A stretch of DNA of 64,000 nt from Streptomyces venezuelae (GTDB taxonomy: Bacteria; Actinomycetota; Actinomycetes; Streptomycetales; Streptomycetaceae). Under the pieces are notes generated by a model. It worked only from the letters and a program-made list of their open reading frames with translations. It was not told where the DNA came from and did no database searches. Of the stretch, positions 25,861-33,818 are shown one piece after another. Within the stretch, counting starts at the first letter, position 1. Each line of letters begins with the position of its first letter. The DNA is taken from positions 8,488,501 through 8,552,500 of the forward strand of contig NZ_CP029194.1 in NCBI RefSeq assembly GCF_008642375.1, read 5' to 3'. The position numbers and the translations under genes were made by a program.

Positions 25861-26202
25861 GTCTTGTCCGGCCGGCCATGTGACGGGTCCGTGGCCGTGT
25901 CGCGGTGTGGCCGAATGCGGTCTCAACGTGCTGCGCCTGACTACCTTCCAGAAGCTGGGTGCCTGCATCAGCCAGCGGGGCCCAGAAGGCATTCTCCGCG
26001 CGTAACGAGTGTGCGGGGCGAGTTGGTGCACGTGATCTCGGGCCGTACGGCATGTGCCAGATTGCCCGCCCCTGATTCCCAGGTGTCCGACGGACTCGTC
26101 CCTCGTTACGCAACACGTGATCAAGGAGACCCTGCCTCTGGCTCTGCTCACACGCTCAGCGGTGGCCCCGGCAGCGGTCGCGGAGAAGGGAACGAGAGGC
26201 AC
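25861..26202. other. Orphan IS end and non-coding stretch
   Basis: Begins with GGTCTTGTCCGGCCGGCCAT (from 25860), a degenerate IS5-type end in the same orientation as that at 24853, so the two are direct, not inverted, repeats. No transposase is found between here and the Tat protein. Confidence 0.45.
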
Positions 26203-26856
26203 ATGACTGACATCGACCGCCGCGGGTTCATGAGGGGTGCGGCGGCTACAGCCGCAGCCATCGGCGCCAGCACCCTCGCACCGAGTAGGGCACTCGCGTC
26301 GGACGCCCCGGAGAAGCACGGCACGATCCCGTTGCCGCCGCCCGGCACGGACGTCCCTGTCAGCATGTACGCCGCCAACGTGCTGTTGAAGCTGAACACC
26401 CTCGGGGCCCTCACACTCGCCTTCAAGGGCGGCATCAACCTACAGGTCAAGACGAGCAAAACCGACGGCCTTGTCATGGAGGTCCAGGGCTTCCGGATGG
26501 AGGCGGACACCAGCCCGAGCACCCCGAAGTCCGGAACCCTCATCACCATGGCCATGTCGAATATGACGACCACGCCGCTCAGCATCCTCCAGGCCGCCTC
26601 CGGGGCTGGCGGACTCGAGATGCTCATCTACCTGTCCCTCACCGTCGATGTCATCGACAAGGCCACGGGGCAGACCACGAGCATGCTTGCCACTGACCCG
26701 ACGACGTACGCCACGCTCAAGGCAACCGACGTGAAGGAATTCCCACCGGTCGACCAGCTGTGCAAGCTCCAGGAGCCCGTACAGCTCTACGACGCCCAGG
26801 GCCACGTGGCCGGCACGTTGGAGGGCTTCAACGCCATCATGAGCAAGGCCGGCTAG
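26203..26856 (+). CDS. Tat-exported protein of unknown function
   Basis: A 217-residue protein with a twin-arginine signal: MTDIDRRGFMRGAAATAAAI (DRRGFM motif), a moderately hydrophobic stretch and a cleavage site near SRALASDA. The mature part is beta-rich (VSMYAANVLLKLNTLGALTL, GINLQVKTSKTDGLVMEVQG, TLITMAMSNMTTTPLSILQA) and suggests a folded secreted binding or structural protein. GAGAGGC lies just before the ATG. The stop codon TAG coincides with the TA target of the IS630 element (26854-26855); the element's first base G restores the stop, so the protein is unchanged by the insertion. Confidence 0.7.
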   Translation: MTDIDRRGFMRGAAATAAAIGASTLAPSRALASDAPEKHGTIPLPPPGTDVPVSMYAANVLLKLNTLGALTLAFKGGINLQVKTSKTDGLVMEVQGFRMEADTSPSTPKSGTLITMAMSNMTTTPLSILQAASGAGGLEMLIYLSLTVDVIDKATGQTTSMLATDPTTYATLKATDVKEFPPVDQLCKLQEPVQLYDAQGHVAGTLEGFNAIMSKAG

Positions 26857-26939
26857 TGATCTGACCACATAGGTTCGCCGGGTTGGCCGTCGTGGCGGTT
26901 GGATGGGCGGTGACGTCCGATCCGACCGCTGGAGGTGCG

Positions 26940-28064
26940 GTGGCCGAGCCTGTCCGTGTGCGCAGACTGACTGACCAGGAGGGGCGGAAGCTGCAGCAGA
27001 TCGTGCGCCGCGGCAGTACCAACTCGGTGCGTTACCGGCGCGCGATGATGCTGCTGGCCTCGGTCGGCGGGAACCGCGTGCCGGTGATCGCCCAGCTGGT
27101 GCAGGCCGACGAGGACACCGTGCGTGATGTGATCCACCGGTTCAACGAGATCAGCCTGGCCTGTCTGGACCCTCAGTGGGCGGGAGGCCGTCCCCGCCTG
27201 CTCAGTCGTGACGACGAGGACTTCGTCATCCAGACGGCCACCACCCGCCCGACCAAGCTCGGCCAGCCCTTCACTCGCTGGTCGCTGCGCAAACTCGTCG
27301 TCTACCTGCGGAAAGTCCACGGCCGGGTGATCCGCATCGGCCGCGAGGCGTTACGCGGTCTGCTCGCCCGCCGCGGTGTCACCTTCCAGCGCACCAAGAC
27401 ATGGAAGGAATACCCCGACGCGGACCGCGAGGCGAAGCTGGACCGGATCGAGGAGGTCCTTCACCGCTTCCCCGACCGGGTTTTCGCCTTCGACGAGTTC
27501 GGCCCGCTCGGCATCCGGCCCACCGCAGGCTCGTGCTGGGCCGAACGGAATCATCCCGACCGGGTGCCCGCCACCTACCACCGCACGCACGGAGTGCGCT
27601 ACTTCCACGGCTGCTACTCGGTCGGCGACGGCCGTCTGTGGGGCGTCAACCGCCGCCGCAAGGGTGCCGCGAACACGCTGGCCGCGCTGAAGTCGATCCG
27701 CGCCGCCCGTCCCGACGGCGCCCCGATCTACGTGATCCTGGACAACCTGTCCGCCCACAAGGGCGCCGACATCCGCCGCTGGGCGAAGAAGCACAAGGTC
27801 GAGTTGTGCTTCACCCCGACCTACGCCTCGTGGGCCAACCCGATCGAGGCGCACTTCGGACCTCTGCGGCAGTTCACCATCGCCAACTCGAACTATCCCA
27901 ACCACACGGTGCAGACCCGGGCACTGCACGCCTACCTGCGCTGGCGCAACTCCAACGCCCGCCACCCCGACATACTCGCCGCACAACGCCGAGAACGCGC
28001 CCGCATCCGCAGCGAGAAAGGCATCCGCTGGGGAGGGCGGCCCATCCTCGAGGCCGTGGCCTGA
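26940..28064 (+). CDS. IS630-family transposase
   Basis: A 374-residue DDE transposase. The N-terminal HTH part reads LTDQEGRKLQQIVRRGSTNS, VIAQLVQADEDTVRDVIHRF and RWSLRKLVVYLRKVHGR; the catalytic residues are Asp in VFAFDEFGPLGIRP, Asp in YVILDNLSAHKG and Glu in YASWANPIEAHFGPLRQF. All are present and the frame is uninterrupted, so the element could be active. The GTG at 26940 follows GGAGGT with short spacing; upstream in-frame starts are weaker. It is convergent with the NADAR cargo gene 40 bases downstream. Confidence 0.88.
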   Translation: MAEPVRVRRLTDQEGRKLQQIVRRGSTNSVRYRRAMMLLASVGGNRVPVIAQLVQADEDTVRDVIHRFNEISLACLDPQWAGGRPRLLSRDDEDFVIQTATTRPTKLGQPFTRWSLRKLVVYLRKVHGRVIRIGREALRGLLARRGVTFQRTKTWKEYPDADREAKLDRIEEVLHRFPDRVFAFDEFGPLGIRPTAGSCWAERNHPDRVPATYHRTHGVRYFHGCYSVGDGRLWGVNRRRKGAANTLAALKSIRAARPDGAPIYVILDNLSAHKGADIRRWAKKHKVELCFTPTYASWANPIEAHFGPLRQFTIANSNYPNHTVQTRALHAYLRWRNSNARHPDILAAQRRERARIRSEKGIRWGGRPILEAVA

Positions 28065-28104
28065 GCCAGCCTGCGCATGCGGCACACCGCACACGCTTCC
28101 CGGA

Positions 28105-28587
28105 TCACCGCCTCGGGCGGCGGCCATCGCCGTCGAGGGCTTCGGCGAGTTCGGCACGCAACTGGCTACGGGTGCGCACCAGAATCCGCCCGAGCATGTT
28201 CTTGCCGTTCCCGGTCCTGCCCCGACCCCAGTAGTGATCGGTGGTGGTGTCTTCGACGATCTCTTCGTCGCCTGTGGACAGCAGAATGTCACGGATATCG
28301 GCATGCGTACGGAACTTGGCTGCCACCGCACGGCGCATCACGTCGTCCTTGACCCGCTCCCAGTCCCTCCGCAGAGGCTTGGACGAGTCACGGCCCAACT
28401 CCGCTGCCCGCAGCGGCGTGCGCGCACGCCGGACGAGATCCGCGTGACGAGTGCCCTTGAACTTCTGCGCCTGGAAGTAGTGCTCCGAGGTCGGCCACCA
28501 GACCCCGTCGAGGTCGAAGCCGTGATCGGAGAAGTTCGAGAAACATCCATAAGGGACTTCATCGGCGCCATAGAAGTAAATCGTCAT
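28105..28587 (-). CDS. NADAR domain protein (YbiA/RibX type), IS cargo
   Basis: A 160-residue NADAR-family protein. Signatures: YGCFSNFSDHGFDLDGVWWP (CFSNF), TSEHYFQAQKFKGT (SEHYFQA), MRRAVAAKFRTHADIRDILL and a final EIVEDTTTDHYWGRGRTGNG then KNMLGRIL. NADAR proteins are N-glycosidases; family members act on riboflavin-pathway intermediates or remove ADP-ribose from nucleic acid as antitoxins to DarT-like enzymes. Which applies here is not known; no riboflavin gene or DarT is nearby. GTGAGG lies before ATG 28587. It lies inside the IS630 inverted repeats, tail to tail with the transposase. Confidence 0.87.
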   Translation of the reverse strand: MTIYFYGADEVPYGCFSNFSDHGFDLDGVWWPTSEHYFQAQKFKGTRHADLVRRARTPLRAAELGRDSSKPLRRDWERVKDDVMRRAVAAKFRTHADIRDILLSTGDEEIVEDTTTDHYWGRGRTGNGKNMLGRILVRTRSQLRAELAEALDGDGRRPRR

Positions 28588-28716
28588 GCGAGCCTCACGG
28601 GTGTTATGGAAAACCGCACCGTGTCAGGCATGCCCCAGCCGCCGCAACCAGTTTTCTTCGCCAGGCCCGGCCCTTCAGCGCACCAGCGACCCGGCGAACC
28701 TTCCCGGCCACAGCAC

Positions 28717-28904
28717 TAGCTAGCCGCTGATGTTGCGCGCGTCGGGGGAATCACCTGCGGCGTCGGCCCTGTACTCGGGTAGCTACGGCAGGGGGACAAG
28801 TAGCTCAGAGTGAGCGTGTCCCTTGCGAGGAGGAGCCGGAACATGTCCAAGCCCCGCAGGGGCCAGCTCTGTCTCTTGAGCCAGCCCCTCGCGGGAATTC
28901 AGTT
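28717..28904. other. Junction between IS630 element and RHS fragment
   Basis: Contains GAGGAGGAGCCGGAAC before an ATG at 28843, a strong plus-strand ribosome site whose frame (MSKPRRGQLCLLSQPLAGIQ...) runs 40 codons into the antisense of the RHS fragment and is likely a decapitated gene start. TCTGTCTCTTGA near 28868 resembles an IS end and may mark the event that cut the RHS gene. Confidence 0.35.
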
Positions 28905-30851
28905 CTACTTCGTCTCGCGAACCTGTCCGACCTCGCCAGCGGCGCTCGGCAGGATGTAATGCCACAGTCGGGCGTATTCCTGTGGGGTGTAGGGCGCGGT
29001 GGTCTCCCTGATCACGCGGCCGAGGGCGTCGTATTCCCACCGGACCTCTTCGTCGCCCTGGATGCGGGCGTGCAGGAGCCCGTTGAACAGAAGGCGGGTG
29101 ATGGCCGTGGTGCGGATATTGCCCTCATACGAGGTGGTGGTGGAGGTGGCGAGGAGTTTGTTCTCCTCCTGCTTGTACACGTAGGTGGTGCTGGTCGCCC
29201 GCCCGGACTCGGTCACGGTCTCCCGTGAGAGCTGTCCGGCGAAGGGGCCGCCGGTGAGGTAATCGCGCCGGACGCGAGATAGCTCCTTCTCCTCCTGGCC
29301 GCCGACGAGTTCGACCGTGACGTCGTCAGCGGCAACCACCGATACCGCCGCCTGTTCACCCGTCGCTGTGGCGGGGGTCGGCACGGAGGTGTACGTGTGG
29401 CGGGTGCTCGTCACGGGCACCGCTCCGGACTGCTCGGACGCCGGGAACGTGGTCGTGGCCTTGAGGAACCGCGTCAGCCCCAGCGGGTCCGCCGGGCAAC
29501 CCGTGTCGCCCTTGGCCGGGTAGAACTCACAGGTTTCCCGCCTGCCGTCCGGATGGGTGACCGAGATCGTGTTGCCGTAGGAGTCGACGTCGAACTCTTC
29601 CCTCTCCTGACGGTTCTTCGCCGGGTCGCCCTTGGAGGACCAGGAGCGCGTGATGGTACGAGGCGACCGGTACTGGGGCGGCTGGCTCTTGGTCGGCACC
29701 CCCGGCAGGGCGTAGTAGACGACTTCCCTGGTCTCCGTCTTGTCCCCGCGGACCGTCTCCTCCTTGGTGAGCAGGTGGAAGGCGTTGTAGGTGCGGGTGA
29801 CGGTCCGCCCCTCGGCCCCCTCGACCGTCTCGGTCTCGGTGGGGCCGTTGTAGTACGTCTCGGGAGGCAGGGCCTCGTGGCCCTGGAGCGGATCGTCCTG
29901 CCCATTCCACTGCACCTTCAGCCCGTGGCCCAGGTAGTTCGGACCGTCGGGGTACGTGTAGAGGGTCGTGCGGGGCTGTTCCGTGCCGCTGATCTCGTGA
30001 CTGGTCACCCGGGGCAGGTTCGGGACGCTCGAACTCGGGAAGGCGTGGCCCGCACCCCCATAGAGCACGGAGTGGCGGGTCCGCAGCGGCGTGGTCAGCC
30101 CGCTGATCACCAGCCAGCCGGGGCGGGAGTCGTAGTCGAACGCGAAGGACGCCTTGTCCTCCGTCGGCAGCTGCAAGGCCGACAGACGGCCGTCGCGGAG
30201 GTTCAGCGTCCACCTGGCTTCCAGGGCGTAGTCGCCAGGGGCGACCGTGACGTGAACCTCATCCTTCGAAGAGTGATCGAACTCCATGAGGCGGTAGCCG
30301 GACTCTTCCGTGACCGACGAGAGCGCAGCCATGGCGCTCGACGGCAGCGACGTGTACTCCAGGCGCACGCATCGGCCGTGGTCCCAGATCTCCACCGGCA
30401 GGGCCCGCCCGCTGTGGTCGTCCGCCGCCACAAGCACCTCGCGCACACCGTCACGGTGCGCCACGACATAGCGGTCCCCGTCCTTGGTGACACGGACCTG
30501 CCCTTCCTCGGTGACAAGGTCATGCTCCGAGAGGTCGGGATCCAGGAGATAGCTCCGGCCCGAGGGCAGCGTCAGCTTGCCCGTCGTGGTGTTGAAGCAG
30601 GTCAGGTTCAACGACCACCCGTTGCCGAAGCCGCTGTCGACAGCTGACGGATGGAACCGCAGTCGCGGCTGGAAAGTCGGCCCGGCCAGATGGTTGCCGA
30701 TCACAGCCGGCAGTGTGATCGTGCAGAGGAACACCCCGGTGCGCGGGTCCACCTCCGCGTGCACCAGCTTGTCCATCCCGAACTGCGTCACGAGTTCCTC
30801 GTCCGCTGTCGGCACGTACGGGCTCAGGTCTTCCGTCCGCCACGGGGCCAT
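28905..30851 (-). pseudogene. RHS/YD-repeat protein, C-terminally truncated
   Basis: 648 residues of an RHS-type protein without signal peptide. The start (MAPWRTEDLSPYVPTADEEL, then LVHAEVDPRTGVFLCTITLP) and the beta-rich filament region with YD-like units (FAFDYDSRPGWLVISGLTTP, TRTYNAFHLLTKEETVRGDK, VRWEYDALGRVIRETTAPYT) resemble the shell-forming part of TcC/RHS proteins, which normally run beyond 1500 residues and end in a variable toxin domain. Here the frame stops shortly after LWHYILPSAAGEVGQVRE, so the rest of the shell, the DPxG cleavage motif and the toxin tip are lost. Host-like codon use suggests a recent loss. A functional filament is doubtful. Confidence 0.75.
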
Positions 30852-31136
30852 ACGCTAACCACGCCTCTCACCATTGACAACGTGTGGCTTCGCTCATGAA
30901 GACGGACAGCGTTTGTCGATGACTTTGGGCAGCAATCGGTGATCACCGGGCCTCAACATGTCGACGAGATTTGGGTTCTGGCACAGATCTTGGGGAGCCG
31001 TCGCGGAGCGTTACCTCGATGTTCGATTGCGAGGGACTGGCTCGCGCGAGACGGCGTACGCCTTGGCGTCTGACGGCCGGAAGTGCCGCTCCCTCAGGTG
31101 CATTCCGTTCGCTGCTCTGGCTGGCTGTGGACGGTG

Positions 31137-32738
31137 ATGGTGCTGGTCATGCAGACCGACGCACCGTTCTGGGATTCGCTGGTGTTCGACGGGATCGACG
31201 AGGTGGAGGTCGAGGCGGCTACGACCGCGTTCGGCACAGTCGAGGTGGCGGCGAGAGGCCGCGCGACCGCGGCAGCGTGTCCGGACTGCGGCCGCTCCTC
31301 GGACCGAGTCCACGACCGCTACCAGCGCAGGCTGAAGGACCTTCCACTCGCTGAACAGGGCTTTGTGATCCGGCTGACGGTCCGGCGCTTCATCTGCGCG
31401 TCGACTGGCTGCCCGCGCCGGACGTTCGCCGAGCCGTTCTCGCGACTCACCGCGCCGTACGCACGGTTCACCACGCGGCTCAACCACGCCCTGGAGCGGG
31501 TGGGACTCGTGCTGGCGGGGCGGGCCGGCGCTCGGCTGGCTGCCCAGCTGGGCTTCGGCGCAGGAAGGATTACCTTGTTACGCAGGGTCATGGCGTTGCC
31601 CGATCCACGGTTCAGTACTCCGCGTGTGCGGGGCGTGGACGACTTCGCGATCCGCCGCGGCCAGACCTACTCCACCGTCTTGACCAGCGTCGAAGACCAT
31701 CGTGTGGTCGACGTGCTCCCGACTCGTGAAGCGGGGCCGCTGGCCGCGTGGCTGATCCGCCATCCCGGCGTGGAGATCATCTGCCGGGACCGGGCTGGCG
31801 CCTATGCCGAGGGTGCTCGCCGCGGTGCCCCAGAGGCTCTGCAGGTCGCCGACCGGTTCCATCTATGGCAGGGCCTGGGCCGCGCCGTGGAGACCTGCGT
31901 CGCCGCCCACCGCGATTGCCTGCGCGCTCCGACGCCCAGCAACCGCCTGTCACAGGACCCCCGACCAGCTTCCGGTCCGCAGAAAGACGCGGAGCCGGTC
32001 GGTCGGCGGGCCGAGCGGAAGAAAGCCGCACATGCCCTGGTCCACGAGATGCTCGCCCAAGGTCACTCACGCCGCGCGATCGCCCGGCACCTGGGCTGGG
32101 GCCTCAACACCGTGCTCCGGTACGCGAACGCCGCACACTGGCTGGACACCATCCGCGACAACCGGCCCCGGCCCAGCCGGCTGGACCCCTACAAGCCCTA
32201 CCTGGAACGGCGATTCGCCGAGGGATGCACCAGCGTCACCCGACTCCACGGCGAGCTGGTCGCCGAGCAGGCTCCCGTCACCTATGGCATGGTCCGCGCC
32301 CACATCGCTACCCTCCGCGGGGCTCCGGCCAGCGCGCCGCCCCGGCCGCCGTCGGTGCGGCAGGTGACCGGCTGGCTCACCCGCCACCCCGCCGCCCTGA
32401 GCGAGGAAGACCGGGCGGGCCTGAAGGAGGTCCTGGCCCGCTGTCCCGAACTGGACACGGCCGCCGGACATGTCCGCGACTTCGGAGAGATCCTCAGCGG
32501 TCGCCTCGGTGCCACGCTCCCTGCCTGGATCGACGCGGTCGACGCCAGCCGGCTGCCCGGCCTTACCGGCTTCGCACTCCACCTGCTCCGAGACCTCGAC
32601 GCCGTGACCGCCGGCCTCACCCTGGACTGGAGCTCGGGCAGCATCGAAGGCGCCGTGAACCGCATCAAGAAGATCAAGCGGCAGCTCTATGGTCGAGCCG
32701 GATTCGAACTACTCCGCAAGATGATCCTGCTCCAGTGA
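31137..32738 (+). CDS. ISL3-family transposase
   Basis: A 533-residue transposase with all ISL3 parts: N-terminal zinc finger (AAACPDCGRSSDRVHDRYQR, ICASTGCPRRTFAE), HTH region, catalytic core (VRGVDDFAIRRGQTYSTVLT, VEIICRDRAGAYAEGARRGA, ADRFHLWQGL), a second HTH (HSRRAIARHLGWGLNTVLRY) and the C-terminal Glu region (GLTLDWSSGSIEGAVNRIKK then IKRQLYGRAGFELLRKMILL). The frame is intact. ATG 31137 or 31149 may be the start. It is the intact counterpart of the ISL3 fragments at 3590 and 14028. Confidence 0.9.
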   Translation: MVLVMQTDAPFWDSLVFDGIDEVEVEAATTAFGTVEVAARGRATAAACPDCGRSSDRVHDRYQRRLKDLPLAEQGFVIRLTVRRFICASTGCPRRTFAEPFSRLTAPYARFTTRLNHALERVGLVLAGRAGARLAAQLGFGAGRITLLRRVMALPDPRFSTPRVRGVDDFAIRRGQTYSTVLTSVEDHRVVDVLPTREAGPLAAWLIRHPGVEIICRDRAGAYAEGARRGAPEALQVADRFHLWQGLGRAVETCVAAHRDCLRAPTPSNRLSQDPRPASGPQKDAEPVGRRAERKKAAHALVHEMLAQGHSRRAIARHLGWGLNTVLRYANAAHWLDTIRDNRPRPSRLDPYKPYLERRFAEGCTSVTRLHGELVAEQAPVTYGMVRAHIATLRGAPASAPPRPPSVRQVTGWLTRHPAALSEEDRAGLKEVLARCPELDTAAGHVRDFGEILSGRLGATLPAWIDAVDASRLPGLTGFALHLLRDLDAVTAGLTLDWSSGSIEGAVNRIKKIKRQLYGRAGFELLRKMILLQ

Positions 32739-32847
32739 CCCGCTCAGTCCAGGGCCCCCTGCTGCGAGGACAGCAGTCCGTCGGTGCCAACGACGAGCGA
32801 GATGGGTTCCTGCCGGGCAGCGAGTCGGGTTCTGGCAGGCTGACCAA

Positions 32848-33363
32848 GTGAGCGGGAATGTAGAGGCGTCCGACGACCGGTTTCGAGATCGACGCGAACG
32901 CAAGTACGGATACGACTTCCTCGATGAGGTTCTGGTGCACTGTCCCCGGTGTGATGGGTGCGCCACTGTCACGCCCCACCCCGAGATCCCAGCAGATGAG
33001 AAGGCTGCCGGCTACGGGAGCCTGGATCTCCATCGGCGGCTGCGGTGCACGGAGTGCGGCTTCTTCAAGGATCGGAAGGTCGACACTGCTGTCGTGGGCA
33101 GCCCTGTCGATCCTTACTTCCAGCTACCGGTGTGGTTGCAGACGAGCTGCTGCGGACACGTCCTATGGGCCTATAACGTGCGTCATCTCGATCTGCTGGA
33201 GGCCTACGTGGGGGCCAAGCTTCGTGAGCGCGGAGAGCTTGTGCCTTGGGCCCCGATGAGTCTGGTCGAGCGACTTCCCACCTGGTTGAAAGTCGCGAAG
33301 AACCGGACCGAGGTTCTGCGGACGATCAGACGCTTGCGTTCCACACTGCCTGCTGGTGGGTGA
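32848..33363 (+). CDS. Zinc-ribbon-like protein, ISL3 cargo
   Basis: A 171-residue protein starting MSGNVEASDDRFRDRRERKY. It has two Cys pairs, VHCPRCDGCATV and LRCTECGFFKDRK, forming a probable zinc ribbon, then VDPYFQLPVWLQTSCCGHVL, WAYNVRHLDLLEAYVGAKLR and LPTWLKVAKNRTEVLRTIRR. I do not recognise a named family, although similar TFIIB-type or DNA-associated proteins occur with ISL3 elements. It starts at GTG without a ribosome site; CAGGCT six bases upstream could be a -10 box for leaderless expression. It lies inside the ISL3 inverted repeats, 109 bases after the transposase. Confidence 0.7.
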   Translation: MSGNVEASDDRFRDRRERKYGYDFLDEVLVHCPRCDGCATVTPHPEIPADEKAAGYGSLDLHRRLRCTECGFFKDRKVDTAVVGSPVDPYFQLPVWLQTSCCGHVLWAYNVRHLDLLEAYVGAKLRERGELVPWAPMSLVERLPTWLKVAKNRTEVLRTIRRLRSTLPAGG

Positions 33364-33654
33364 TCGAACGCGCGGTGACCACAGCTCAGGCACGGCTGAC
33401 GGGCGTCCATCCGGCCAGTATGCAGGGGCCAGTCTCACCCGTTCGATGACGAGTCAGCGCACGTGAAGCGGTCTGGACACCCTCCGTGACAGCTCCCCAA
33501 GATCTGTGCCAGAACCCGCTACTGCTCGATAAAGCCAACAACGTGAAAGGCCGCGCTCGTGCGACCCGCCGCATTCTGGCAGGAAGATCAACCACGCAGC
33601 AATGACGCACGATCATTGGCTCAATACCGTCTGTGACTAAATTCCTGCTGTAGG

Positions 33655-33742
33655 GGGCCGCCCCGGAACCCCGTCGAGCGGGCCATCAACAACCCGCGCA
33701 CGCAGCCGCCCCCCGTCATCTGGCTCCGCACATGATCGGCCG
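33655..33742 (+). pseudogene. IS5 transposase 3' tip with terminal repeat
   Basis: Reads NPVERAINN...PPVIWLRT and stops, followed by the end CATGATCGGCCGGACAGCCC. This is the last 20-25 codons and right end of an IS5 element related to the neighbour at 33805, in opposite orientation; the two 3' ends form an inverted repeat (33710-33742 against 33815-33845). Confidence 0.7.
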
Positions 33743-33818
33743 GACAGCCCTTAACGCCTGGCGGCCACCCTCTCGCGCGACGCGCACAGCCCGGCTTCTC
33801 CCTAGGTTCTCCCGCCGA

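Larger units (their letters stand above)
26856..28716. mobile_element. IS630-family element carrying a NADAR gene, 1861 bp
   Basis: The left end reads inward GTGATCTGACCACATAGGTT then CGCCGGGT; the right end reads inward GTGCTGTGGCCGGGAAGGTT then CGCCGGGT. The two match over about 30 bases with some differences, including a perfect GGTTCGCCGGGT block. They are flanked by TA at 26854-26855 and 28717-28718, the IS630/Tc1 target duplication. Inside are the transposase (plus strand) and a NADAR gene (minus strand), convergent. The outer boundaries place the NADAR gene within the element. Confidence 0.75.
30973..33517 (+). mobile_element. ISL3-family element with a zinc-ribbon-like cargo gene
   Basis: Ends begin GGGTTCTGGCACAGATCTTG (continuing GGGAGC) and are identical inverted repeats of 26 bp at 30973-30998 and 33492-33517, extendable to about 36 bp with two mismatches. 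No 8-bp duplication is visible, so rearrangement or loss of a flank is likely. Inside are the transposase and, downstream in the same direction, a 171-residue second gene. An 11-base copy of the end (GGGTTCTGGCA, 32827-32837) lies between the two genes. Confidence 0.85.

Noticed and set aside
24853..25880. FKBP gene as cargo of an IS5 bounded by the ends at 24853 and 25860
   Set aside because: The two ends are direct repeats, not inverted, no transposase lies between them, and the FKBP gene looks like a normal chromosomal gene.
27401..28234. 277-codon second frame within the IS630 transposase
   Set aside because: Alternative-frame shadow rich in Arg/Pro; no second-frame homology.
30965..33525. 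8-bp target duplication of the ISL3 element
   Set aside because: CGAGATTT on the left and GCTACTGC on the right do not match, so I claim only the inverted repeats.
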